Origin: Lichenostomus cassidix
Lineage: Eukaryota > Chordata > Aves > Passeriformes > Meliphagidae
DNA length: 64,000 bases
Direction of reading: 5' to 3'
NCBI GenBank assembly: GCA_008360975.2
Contig: CM039199.1
Coordinates: forward strand, 682,001-746,000
In this document: positions 37,227 to 47,524 of the stretch, one piece after another
Layout: each line of letters starts with the position of its first letter
Position numbering within the stretch: the stretch's first letter is position 1
The notes under the pieces: model-generated
Database searches by the model: none
What the model was told of the DNA's origin: nothing
The model's input: the letters and a program-made list of their open reading frames with translations, nothing else
Position numbers and translations under genes: made by a program

Positions 37227-40153
37227 TTCTAACAGAAAATATTTGTAAGAGCAAAATGATTTTACAGTCACAGGCTGCACATAATACCGCAGAGATCTAT
37301 TGAAAAACAATCATGAGAAGGTGTTAAGATTTTATTATCCTTTTATTTCTTCCATGTTTTGGTAATGTTAGAAAGCCAAAGCCCTGAGAACAGGAAGCAG
37401 AAGGGGAGCTCTCTGTTGGTACTTGACAGTGCAGAGGCAGGAGAACCATTTGACAGGAGCAGCCCAGCAGGACAGGAAGGACAAGTGAGGAAAGGGCACT
37501 TGGCCAGACCACACAGATCTTGCCTGCAGGAAAAGAGCAGTGATATTTTAAATAAAATTATGTGTTCTCTGCTACTTTAAAATAACATTTGCATTGGTCC
37601 TTGTGACTGTCTGGCCAGGAGAACTAGGGGTAGCTGACTAGTGTGACACATGTCTCAGAGACAGCAAACTGCTGAAATACTGTGAAAGAGAGAAAATTCA
37701 TTTGTTTTGGTTATAGGGACTTCGAGGTCAGGTTAAGGAATTTTTAGGCTGCTGTTACATTTCCAAAAGAGCTAAAACAGCAGCAGAAGCTGCAGCAAGA
37801 AATATCACCTCCTTCTGTAGCAAGTTTGATGCTATCACAGCTTCTGCATCAATAACAACCCCCAGCAAACTGGGGCTGCGGGTGATGCTGAGTGCACGAG
37901 ATCCCTACCCAGCACAAAGCCACAAACAGCTGTGGGAAGGAGTGCAGTCCAGAGACTGCAGATCCCTTTGGAAGCAGCTGGTGAGTACTGGCTACCTCAG
38001 CAGCCCTCCACAGCTGTGGAAGGAGACCTGGATCAAGTGCATTGTTGACCTCTCCCAGGCTGTAAAACTCCTGTGCATGACTGAACCTTGAGCTCTGCTG
38101 CAGTGTGGGCTCTATTCAGTACCTTACACTTGTTTAACCCCATGTGCAAAGTCACTGGTAGTAGGGAAGTGTTATTAATTCTTGAATGTTCTGGAAGCAC
38201 AACTGAATTTCCCAGGATAATGACTAAAAACTTGAGCCTTTGAAATGCAGTGACCTGATCTCCTCAAGAAAACAGGCCTTGGAGACCACGTGGTCAATCT
38301 ACCACCAAGCTAGAACACCCCTCCAGGCCCTTAGGAACCTGGTAGCCTATTTTAACAAATATTTACAGAGTAATAGACAATTCAAAGACAATCACATTCC
38401 TGCAAATTTATGGCCATTAGCATCTAGCTGAGGTAGGGACCCAAATAAGCCCCTCTGCCAGGAAAAGGCAAGTGAATCTCAGTTGTTCATACTCTGCTTG
38501 GAGGTCACTGTCTGGCCTGTCTTCCTTATTATGGCTCTCACAAAGGACATGTAAGGAGGCTGCAATTACTCTGTAGAAAAAGAAAAAAAAGCTCAACTTC
38601 ACAGGCAGCTTCACTCCATTAGCTGTGTCATTCTCAGAACAACTTGGTGTTTTTAGAACATTATAAATTAAAGCTTTTGGTTTTAGTGCCAGAACAAATG
38701 GCTGAAGCAGTTGGAAATTTCTGAAAATATTAATAGTGGTAGTAATACAGCACATAAGGTTCACTCTGTATTTGGTTCTTGTTCTAATGACTTCTGAGTA
38801 GAAAAGAATATTTTACTAATGATATATTTTAAAAGTAGTTCATAAGTGTTGTATTTTTATTATTATATAGTACAATTATTCCTCTTCTCTAAACTTCTGA
38901 ATCATTCAGTAGAAAAAAAAAACCCATCCAGTGTTTCCCCCACTGAGTCCCACATTTCAGGGCTGAGCTATTACATACTTTAGAATGAGACTGTTTATTG
39001 AAAGCCTTTGTATACAGTCAGCAAGCAAGCCATGTCTGCCAATAGCATGTAGGCTGTTCTGCAGCCAGGATTGCTCACAACACCAGGGGGAGAAGTCCCA
39101 GCCGTTTGGGTGACCTCTTTGTCCCAAATTAACAGCAAAATACTAGTTAAAGTTCATAGACTTGACTGAACTTACGCTGAGAACATCGTGGTCAAAGAAA
39201 TACTGAACATTACAGATGTTTCTATGCATCTGTAAAAATAAAATTACCTTTTCCTGACTTTTAGCAGCAAAACTAGGTATGAATCTGCAGTGTTTTCTTT
39301 TGCTGTCCTTGTCTCAAAGAGGAGCATAGTCTCTGACGCTGCTCACAGAGGAGCCCAGGGCTCCTCCTCTGACCCATCCAGCCCAAGGTTGAAAACCACT
39401 CCCACAACACTCCCTTCCTTCAAAGAGCTTCTGCATTGCAGACCTGTAACACACTGCCCACTGTGAGTCCATTGGCATCCAAACCTCTCTGTTGGCTTTT
39501 TTTTTTTTGGTGGTATTTTTTCACCTTTCATAGTGAGTGGTAGGGCATAGCTGGGAGCTTTGGAAGTAGGTCTCCATGTATTACTGCTGCAGTAAACAAG
39601 TGGTTTCATTTCTCACACTAAAGAGAAGAAAAACTCATCTATACAAGGTGATGGATGATTGCACTCACCATTTGTAACACATTTTAATAAAATTGTAGGA
39701 GAGTTTTCCTCCCTACAGCATTCCAACAGAAGGTAATTCTTTAAAGCCTCTCTCAGTGTCACAAATGTTACATCCTTCTCTTTAGCTTAGACATATTCCT
39801 TTTTCAACAGGTACTTAAAAGGCACAGAAATTTCCTTTCAAGATGGTCAGGTTGATATGTTGTCCACAAGACCTGCAATGAGAAACACTGCAGTGAACAC
39901 ACCACGTATCCAGGATTTCCTGCACACCTGCAGGGGCATGTTTCAAGAACCTACTCTGTGTTTTGGGGCATTTTTCAGACTTGAGGCTCTCTGGTTGTTG
40001 TTTTGAGAATCCAAGGTGCAGGTGGGCAGCTGGGGAGCGTTGGAGGCACAAGGCTGGGCCTGGCGCAGTCTGTCATGGCAGGGAGAGATCCCTGTGCGAG
40101 GACAGAGAGCGTGGAGATGGGGTAGGGAGGCTGGCAAACCCTGGGCTTTGGGG
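37227..40153. other. Unique DNA, no gene seen
   Basis: Contains a T12 run near 39499-39510 and a GC-richer stretch at 40010-40150. No exon is supportable; open frames at 39343-40178 overlap on both strands and show no protein family. Confidence 0.5.
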
Positions 40154-40175
40154 CTTTTTTTTAATTAAAAAAAAG
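40154..40175. repeat. 22-bp perfect AT palindrome (C T8 AATT A8 G)
   Basis: A run of eight T, AATT, then eight A, bounded by C and G, is exactly self-complementary. It directly abuts a GC-rich block. Homopolymer-based palindromes of this type arise easily and may be only a mutational by-product. Confidence 0.85.
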
Positions 40176-40297
40176 TAAGAAGCCCTCACCTCATAACAAC
40201 TGCAAAGCATGGTGATATAAACTATCAAAGACCTGAATCATTTGTAGGAGAATTGATGTAACTAGTGGCTTCTCTTTTGTCCCGAGGCTGGAGGAAC

Positions 40298-40367
40298 CTG
40301 TGCAGGTGCAGGAGCACAGTGGCTTGCAAGTGCCACAGCAGGGACAGGGTGAGGTGCACCTGCACAG
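40298..40367. repeat. Inverted repeat, 13-bp perfect arms, 44-base loop
   Basis: CTGTGCAGGTGCA at 40298-40310 is exactly complementary to 40355-40367. The arms contain CAGGTG/CACCTG E-box cores, so the pair could also be read as two oppositely oriented E-boxes rather than a hairpin. No transposon features flank it. Confidence 0.7.
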
Positions 40368-43300
40368 CATGCTAGTCACAGCTCAGATCCAACAGCTCTG
40401 AGAGCAAAGTGCCAGAGATTTGTGGGCATTGCCAGTGTGGAATGTGAGGAATGGGAGCTCTGCTGAGGCTGGTGTGACCTGGGTGTGTGGCAGTGGAGGA
40501 CAGAGAGAAAACACCAGCTAGACCATGAGAGGTATTTCCTAGAGAAAAGACTGCAGTTTTAATTATGTGAAACAACCACCTCAAACTTCCTAATGAGGAT
40601 AGGAGAATGAAGTCAGCTCATACCGCGGGGAAGAAGGAGCTTTACAAATTCTGTAGCACTGCTAAGTGCTGATTTACAGTAATTCCTTTCATTTCTTTTC
40701 TAATTAAACATCTCCTGAAGGATCAGGCCTGTCAATGTGATCTGAGGCCTATAGCCTGAAGTGTAAAGTGAAGCAAATTGCCTGACTTGCTTGTGATGAT
40801 AGAGTCATTTTGGAAGGAGATTGAAAATCAATACTTGTCATCCCTGCGCAGTGCTCTTTATTCAGAGGGGCAATTTGTAAGTGTAATCTGTATGAGTGTA
40901 GTGGGAGCATACAAAGTTACAGTACTAGTCATGCAGAGTGAAATGACAGAATATAAAATATAGGCTTCTTGCCATTTTATTCATATTAATGTCAAGGAAG
41001 CTTATGAATAAGCACAACATTTTAATTTAGTGCTGTGCACTGAGGCCACTTGCTGCAGCTTTTGGCTTAAGCTGCATCCAGCATTACAGGTAGCAGTGTT
41101 TGACATGATTTCCCCAGTGACAATGTCAGGCAGTATCTGTGTCCAACTGCTTTCAGCAGCAGCAAGGCAAACCAGGGCTAAAAAAAGAGAAATGGATCAA
41201 CCATGTGTGTGCTGGGAAAACAGCAGACAAGCTCTCAGTGATCATGGGGCTTAGTCAAACTCCAAGAGAATAGCAGCGCTGGAGTGCAGATGCAATCACA
41301 GAGGACAAGAGGCACTCAAGATCTTGTGCTTTTCTCAAATGAGAGCACTCGAGAGCAGAAGACTGACAGCTCCTTACTCCAAGCATTATACAGTCAGGTG
41401 CGTTGTTAGCTCCCCCTTGCAGCCCTGGCAGCTCACTTTAATGTGCACTGGTGGCTAGGAACAGTTTTCCTTCTGAATTTCTCCTGAAATGAATTTGCTA
41501 ACTATGACAATTATTGGGACAAATTAATTAGGTCAAATTAGACAGGGCCAAATGGGCTTTGGTTACTGAGTAAGGCTGTTCAGCTCACTTTACCTATTCA
41601 CTCTGTCAGAGCCAGAGAAGTGAGATGTAATTCTAGTCAGCATTGCTACCTCTTTGCTGTTACCCATCTACAGTATTCTCTCATGCTGAAAAAATTGGTG
41701 ACATCATAAAATATAATATGATATTTCTCTCTGTGGAAAATGAGTCTTAAAAAAAAAAAGTGACACAATTATTTCGAAAAAAATTTAGGTATTTTGAAGA
41801 GAACTTTCTTCTCCTCAAAGCACTACATCACTCCCAAGATAGAGATGCTAAAATTATAAAAGTTATGAAACTGGCCTAAAGCCTTCCTATGGGGAAATCT
41901 GTGCCTGAGAATTATTCAATGGAGAATATGGGTTTCCTATGGGTGTGCATTTTGCATCTCAACTGGCTCAGAGTGGATTTTAAATTGTTATATTTGAACT
42001 TTTTTTCTAAGGATGTTTTCAGTTAATTTGCACCCTGCCTTAGCTCAAGAGACAGAGTGGACAAACAGAAACCAAATGCTTCTTGGATCACCTGCCAGAA
42101 CTCCTAAATTGCATTATAATTATTTCAAATAATGAAAAGCTTTCAAGTCCCTATTTTTCCATTTAAAGAGTGATACTTTACTAGCCAGGCCTGCTGACAA
42201 AAGCTGGTATTTGGAAATGGTGTAAATTGCCCAAGTTCTAAAGCACAGTCTCGTGGGATTCCCAAACTTTACTTACTTGGGTGTGAAGAACAGGAAAGCT
42301 CAGTGGCATGCTGGTTGTCATGCTGTATCCCCTTGCCAGCCCTCCCGAAATCAATTGGCACATCACGTTTCCTGCAGATGGACCACAAATGGCACATGTA
42401 CAGCTGATGTGCTCTGGCACTCAGGGAATGAGATTGCATTTGCCAGTTAGCTTGCCAGCCAGAAGCCAGATTTAATTTGGAAGAGAATGTTCCACAGTTG
42501 TTTAGAAATAGCAAGGAGCAGATTTTTAATCATCCTCTGTTCCTCCCTGTTCAGTCTCATCCTCTAATTGGTAAATGAGAGGCCCAATCAGCTCAAATCA
42601 GGGAAAAAAATGTGTCTCAAGCAGCCAGTGAGACAGAAAACAGAGGTATCCACTCCTTGATACCATGATCTTGCATCTGTTTGCAAGTCAGATTTAGCTA
42701 ATCACAGGGTCCCAGGGAGCAATTAGTCTCTCTTTCTAGGTTCCATGTGTAAATTCTAGTAGAAAAGAGATTTTTTCCACTTGCTGCCCTGATTATTTTT
42801 GCTTGCTCTTAACTATTTGCCATTTTATCCACCAGAAGGGACATATAATGTTATTTTATATGTTTGTAGATAAACACAGCTAGACTCAACAGAAAACATT
42901 TTAAATTGAGTGTAGTAACATGCTTGAAAGAAGTAAATTTTCTGTGTTTCTGTATCATGGTGGTTTTCACCTCCCCGTATTTCTTCTTTGGTAATGTACC
43001 ATCCTTCAGTCTGAATGAATTCCTTAAGCCATGATCCTTAAAAATAAATAAAGACTGTCTCAGCCTCTAGACTTTGAAATGCTTGCACAGGACTTGTTTT
43101 CAGCTGACAGCAGCTTGGCAATCAGCCTTTCATCTTTAATCTGGGCAATTTTAAATTACATCTCTGTTTAGGAATGTCTGGCCTGGTTGTGGATGATTGT
43201 TCTTTATAAGGAGATGGCTCTGGATAGTGCCCTTCCATTCCCAGGAAGGGACACCCTGTTCTGGGAGGGATGGGCAGCAGAATGTAGCCCTGAATATGTA

Positions 43301-43481
43301 ACAGAATTTTTATGTTCTTGAGCATCCATGTTTAGCTCTGTATCTTGAAGACTGATCTGTCAAAGCTCTTGCTTTTCATCTGGTGGAGCCCCAGACGTGT
43401 TGGAGACATTGAACCGTGGTGCCCTGGTGCCCACATGTTATTTGCAATGACTGGTTCCTGTAAGCTCTGTTTTTTAGTGCC
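40368..43481. other. Unique AT-rich DNA, no gene seen
   Basis: Contains an A11 run near 41749-41759. No exon or repeat could be supported. Confidence 0.5.
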
Positions 43482-43532
43482 CTCTGCCCCACAGGCTTCT
43501 GTCTTCTGCATCTCTGCCCCACAGGCTCCTGT
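43482..43532 (+). repeat. Two-copy tandem repeat, 30-bp period
   Basis: A CTCTGCCCCACAGGCTYCTGT word begins at 43482 and again at 43512 with one difference. In one minus frame it gives a repeated ACGAE motif inside an otherwise unremarkable open frame, which I regard as incidental. Confidence 0.8.
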
Positions 43533-45275
43533 CCCGTGGGCTCCAACTGTCTCCTTGGTGATTTCTGTTATTGCCAGATTATCTGAATTGGCAGCTGAAA
43601 AATACATTAGACCTGTTTCTTCAGCTATTCTAAAGACTTTTTAAAACACAGTTATTGTGTCTTCACTTATTATTCTGCTATCTGCCAAGTATATTTAAAA
43701 ACGTGCATTTTACAAGCTGCTCTGTGTTTCTCATGTTTCTTTATGCTGCTTTTAAAGTGGGTTTTCTTTGGCTTTAGTCTGTCAGGCTGTCTGGAGCTTC
43801 AGCACTGGATTTGCAGAAGTACACTGATGCCTGAAGGCCTTTGAGTATGTTGAATAAAGCCCTGGGCATCACTGGCCTGGGCCTGAGGTGCTATCCGTGG
43901 CCTTGTGCTTCTCTTGAAAAATGTCAGGTTTATAAAGCCATCAGTAAAAGCATCTCAGCTGAAAGGTTATTCAACCATAGACAAAATCTCATTGCCTCCC
44001 ACCGGGCCAGGTTTGAGCCTTCAACACCTGACCTGAGATCTGCCAAAGTCTGTGTGGTTGAGCTCAATGGCAAGAGCCACCTCTGGCCACACCCAAAGGA
44101 AGACAGGTCACCCCACTGCAGGACCTGCTCAGTCAACCTCTGGGCCACCCCTGGGGTCCTGCCTGCGAACACCAGGGTGCAGAATTCAGGTTACCGTGGC
44201 TGTCCTTGCAATATACTTAATGCAAAGGGAGATGATACTTTGGTGACAGCTTGGGAAGGTACCTTGAGCAAACTGACATAAGTGACTCGAATTACACTTT
44301 GGAGATATGGTAACCATGGAAACCTGAGGGAGAACCTGTTTCTCAACTTTTGGTGCCTGGTAGTTTAAAAGCTCTTCATTGATACTTTGAGGTGAGAGTC
44401 TGAGTAGCAGAGGCAACCTCTTTTAGGGGTAAACAAAAGCATTGAGACAAACAGAGAAGTCAGGTTCTGACATCAGCAGCGCAGGGTGCATGGGCTTGGA
44501 TGAAACAGTGCTGGTTGATTCAAGCTGGTGTTTTTAGACAGTAAAATGATAGTTTGGTTTTGCCTGATCTCCATACTGCCTCATGCCTTGCTAAGTATTT
44601 CAGTTTGGATTGGGTTATGAACACGTAATTTAACCAGAACAGCTGCCAGTACAGGTAGGGCTACACAGGTATAGATGCATTTGGTCTCTTTAAAGCTACA
44701 ATGATGTAACTGGTAACTATGTGAGGAAGGCAAACTTCACTTCTGAAGGCGTATAGCTGTACAAAAAGGTGTTCCACAATTCAGAGCACGTTGGAATTCC
44801 ATGAAGATTTCAGCTCAGTAGTCTATAGCTACCAAAAGGGCAAATAGTAAAGAAAAAAATGTTTTTAGTAAGGGGAATAGATAAAAAAAAAATAAGGTCA
44901 TTAAAAACTGTAGCAATTGTGTTCAAGATAAACAATGTTAGTAGGCCTGTGAAACTCCTTGTCAAAGACTGTATTTGTAAAAAGGGCCTGTGGGATGCAG
45001 AGCCTGCTCAGCATTTGGAGAAAACATCTACTGTTACTAGACATATAAATAATATTAGATTCAAGAAATACCTTGAGCTGGAAATGGTCAGGGGCTGTGA
45101 GAGTACTTGGGAAATACCAACATTTACATGGTTCTTACTTATCTCTGGGTGTTGACTTAAGGCTCTTAAGAGAGGGTCTTTGGCTGAACACAGGTATGGC
45201 TGCTTTCAATAGCTGGCTTAATCGGAACATAAATGAATAAGCAAACAGCAGATAGAAGTGGTTGTTAACACTGAC
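43533..45275. other. Unique DNA, no gene seen
   Basis: A 146-codon plus-strand open frame (43841-44281) is present but has no recognisable domain and is overlapped by open frames on the other strand. AATAAA at 43853 and box-A/box-B-like words around 44000-44150 (minus) are discussed under rejected items. Confidence 0.5.
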
Positions 45276-45299
45276 TGATGTCTACTGCAGTAGACATCA
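45276..45299. repeat. 24-bp perfect palindrome
   Basis: The sequence TGATGTCTACTG followed by CAGTAGACATCA is exactly self-complementary with no spacer, centred on CTGCAG. It could extrude as a small cruciform or bind a dimeric factor symmetrically. Chance occurrence in 64 kb is very unlikely, but no function is indicated. Confidence 0.9.
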
Positions 45300-46407
45300 C
45301 TTCTCTGACAAGTGTAATTCCATTTTAATTGTTTAATTGTACTAATGCTCATTGTGGAAAGTGATGTCAAATCTTTACTGACAATCCGACACTAACTTTT
45401 TGTTTGCACAAATAATAGGATAGATGTGAAGTGCAGGACTGTATAGTAGTGATTATTTTTTTCTCATTGTGCCTCCTTTCAGAGAGGTATGTAGAAGAAG
45501 ATAAATGAAATGATCCTGCAGACTCAGAATGTATTCTAGCATTAATTCTTTCCTGCAAATTGCTGCTAATTTTTTCCCACTCAATTCTGTCGCAAATTCA
45601 TGGTGCTGGTTCCTGCTATACCGTTAGTATTTCTAATTCTGTTTACACAATTTGTATACAGTAATTTCCAATCAAAGGTAGTAATAGAAAGATGGTAGAA
45701 CATTTCCATGTTTGATTTCATGCAGGGTTTCTTTTACCATGTCACGCTGTCACTGTTAATGCCCTTGTGAGTCAGGTGTAGGCTGGCTGAGCTGTGCTGC
45801 TCAGCAGAGTCTTGTTGGAGCCTGAAGGAGCTCTCAGAGTTCTTGCTGGCACCACAGCTACCTGAGAGAGGACACAGGGCAGGGAATGGCCCTCCTGGGG
45901 TCCCTGCTGAGGTGAGGGGCAGGAGAGCGGGAGAGCTTAGGCTTGATATGCTGGGGGATGTGGTCCTTCTGGACTTTTCTTAGGGGTCAGGCCAGGGCCT
46001 TGTCTCATGCCAGGGAAGGTTCTTGTACAAAACCAGCATGTGGTTTATGCTGCTTGGGCCTGCAGCAATGAGAAGAAAGACCAAGATGAGCTTGGTGTCT
46101 GAGATGTCTGAGACACTGCAGCCAGCAGATGACACCAGCAGGGGTGCCAGTGGCAGTGATGATGAGGGGAGCTCTGTGGATGCCCTGTGTGACCCTACTT
46201 GGGTCTTTCCAAGTGCTGAGGCTGAGCCTCCCCAGCCCAGGGTGCTGCTGCTTGGGATTTGACACCATGGGGTTCAGCTGCATGGTCTTCCTGCAGTGTA
46301 CAGATCTCCATGAGCATGAGCCTATGCTAATGAAGTAGGGTGCTCGCTTTTATAATGAATTTACTGTTCAAGGAGAATTATCCAAAATCCGATATGACCT
46401 CCAATGT
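45300..46407. other. Unique DNA, one unusual short open frame
   Basis: No gene can be called. Bases 46023-46262 (plus) hold a 79-codon open frame whose middle is rich in Ser, Asp, Glu and Ala (for example SGSDDEGSS), unlike the Leu/Cys/Ser-rich chance frames elsewhere in the window. It resembles no protein I recognise and lacks splice-site evidence. Confidence 0.35.
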
Positions 46408-46412
46408 GTTTA

Positions 46413-46928
46413 TGTCCTGGTTCCAGCCAGAGAGTTATTTCAATTGCTGGAGAGGGCATGGCCAGGATCCAGAGGTTATTCTGTACCACCTCACAGTATT
46501 GCTGGGGGCAGGGGAAAGGGACTCTCTCATATGGGGAGAAGGGACACCTTCAGGGTCAGACTAAATGTGGTGCAGGGAGCACAGGGAGCTGTGGGAGCAG
46601 TGTGGTAATGCTGGTTCTGAGCTGGAGGGAGTAGCTGAGGTGGTGTGGCTGTGGTTGGGTCACTTGGACTCTGAAGTGAGCATTTTGCATGTCAATCACT
46701 GTCTTTTGTACACTTTTGTTATTACTATTGTTGCTGTTACTCTTTGTTTTCTTATCTCATGTCTTTTTCCAGTAAATTGTTCTTATCTCAACCTGTGACC
46801 TTTGCTTTTTGTGCTTCCAATTCTCCTCTCCAGGCACAGAGCAGGAGGGGGTGGACAAGAGGGAGTAAGTGGCAGTGTGGTTTTAGTGGGAGCACTAAAT
46901 TGGAGAATACCATTCCTAAACCATGACA
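46413..46928 (+). mobile_element. Solo LTR of an avian endogenous retrovirus (GTTTA target duplication)
   Basis: The element starts TGTCCTGGTTCCAGCC and ends AAACCATGACA, so its termini are inverted TGTC…GACA. GTTTA stands immediately before it (46408-46412) and again immediately after (46929-46933), a perfect five-base target duplication. The U5-side signature AGTAAATTGTTCTTATCTCAACC near 46772-46794 and the preceding GTTATTACTATTGTTGCTGTTAC run match a very common avian LTR family as I remember it. It is 516 bp, lies in plus orientation and has no retroviral genes beside it, so it is a solo LTR left by recombination between two LTRs. Confidence 0.9.
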
Positions 46929-46933
46929 GTTTA

Positions 46934-47480
46934 ATACTTTAGAGACAGTTAAAATAAACAAACACTCAAGCTAATGTTCCCAGCAATCTGGAGGGAATTA
47001 ACAGCATACTGCAAGGGGTGTTTCAATTACTTTAAAAATTATAATTAGCCCATGAACAGCAGTGAGTGTGGGACAAATTGCCTGGCTTCAAAACAAGACG
47101 ATCAAAAAATGACCTCAAAGGAAAGCAAAGGGTGGAGGAGGTTGTCATGAAATAAATGAAAATTACCTGATCCGTTTGTTTAAGTAATGGCTTCTTTGGA
47201 GTTTTATGTTACATTGTCCCATATTTACAATACTCTGGGAAATCAAGTGGCAGAGGAGAAGCTTCAATGGGATAGAAACAGCATTTTTGACTACTAAAAA
47301 TGATGACAATAAAATCCCAGATGCTTAGTTGCAATGAACGTAGCTGGAAAGCAGTTTGGGGTGGTTACAGTTAAAATAATAAAAACTATTTTTCTGCCTT
47401 AGACTCCACCTTTTCCACAGTTATTTCACTTCCCTTATTCATATATTAACCAACAAGAATTTAACAGGAAACATTTGTGT
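46934..47480. other. Candidate conserved non-coding DNA
   Basis: AT-rich, repeat-free and without an open frame of note. TTATAATTAGCC, TTCAATTAC and AAAATTACC words stand close together. The texture suggests an enhancer but conservation is not shown by the sequence itself. Confidence 0.3.
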
Positions 47481-47524
47481 TATATAATTATAACTATATA
47501 ATATATATAGTTATATATAGTTAA
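47481..47524. repeat. AT-rich imperfect palindrome
   Basis: A TATA-dense segment in which ATAACTATAT (47490-47499) is complementary to ATATAGTTAT (47505-47514), with a five-base spacer. A further TATATAGTT follows. It could extrude as a hairpin and is likely to be length-variable. Confidence 0.75.

Noticed and set aside
43990..44170. Box-A-like TGGCCCAGAGG and box-B-like GGCTCAAACCT on the minus strand, suggesting a tRNA gene or SINE
   Set aside because: The boxes are roughly 115 bases apart, too far for a tRNA, the box B is imperfect, and no cloverleaf or SINE tail could be drawn.
43841..44281. 146-codon plus-strand open frame
   Set aside because: No family resemblance, other open frames overlap on both strands, and nothing supports splicing or expression.
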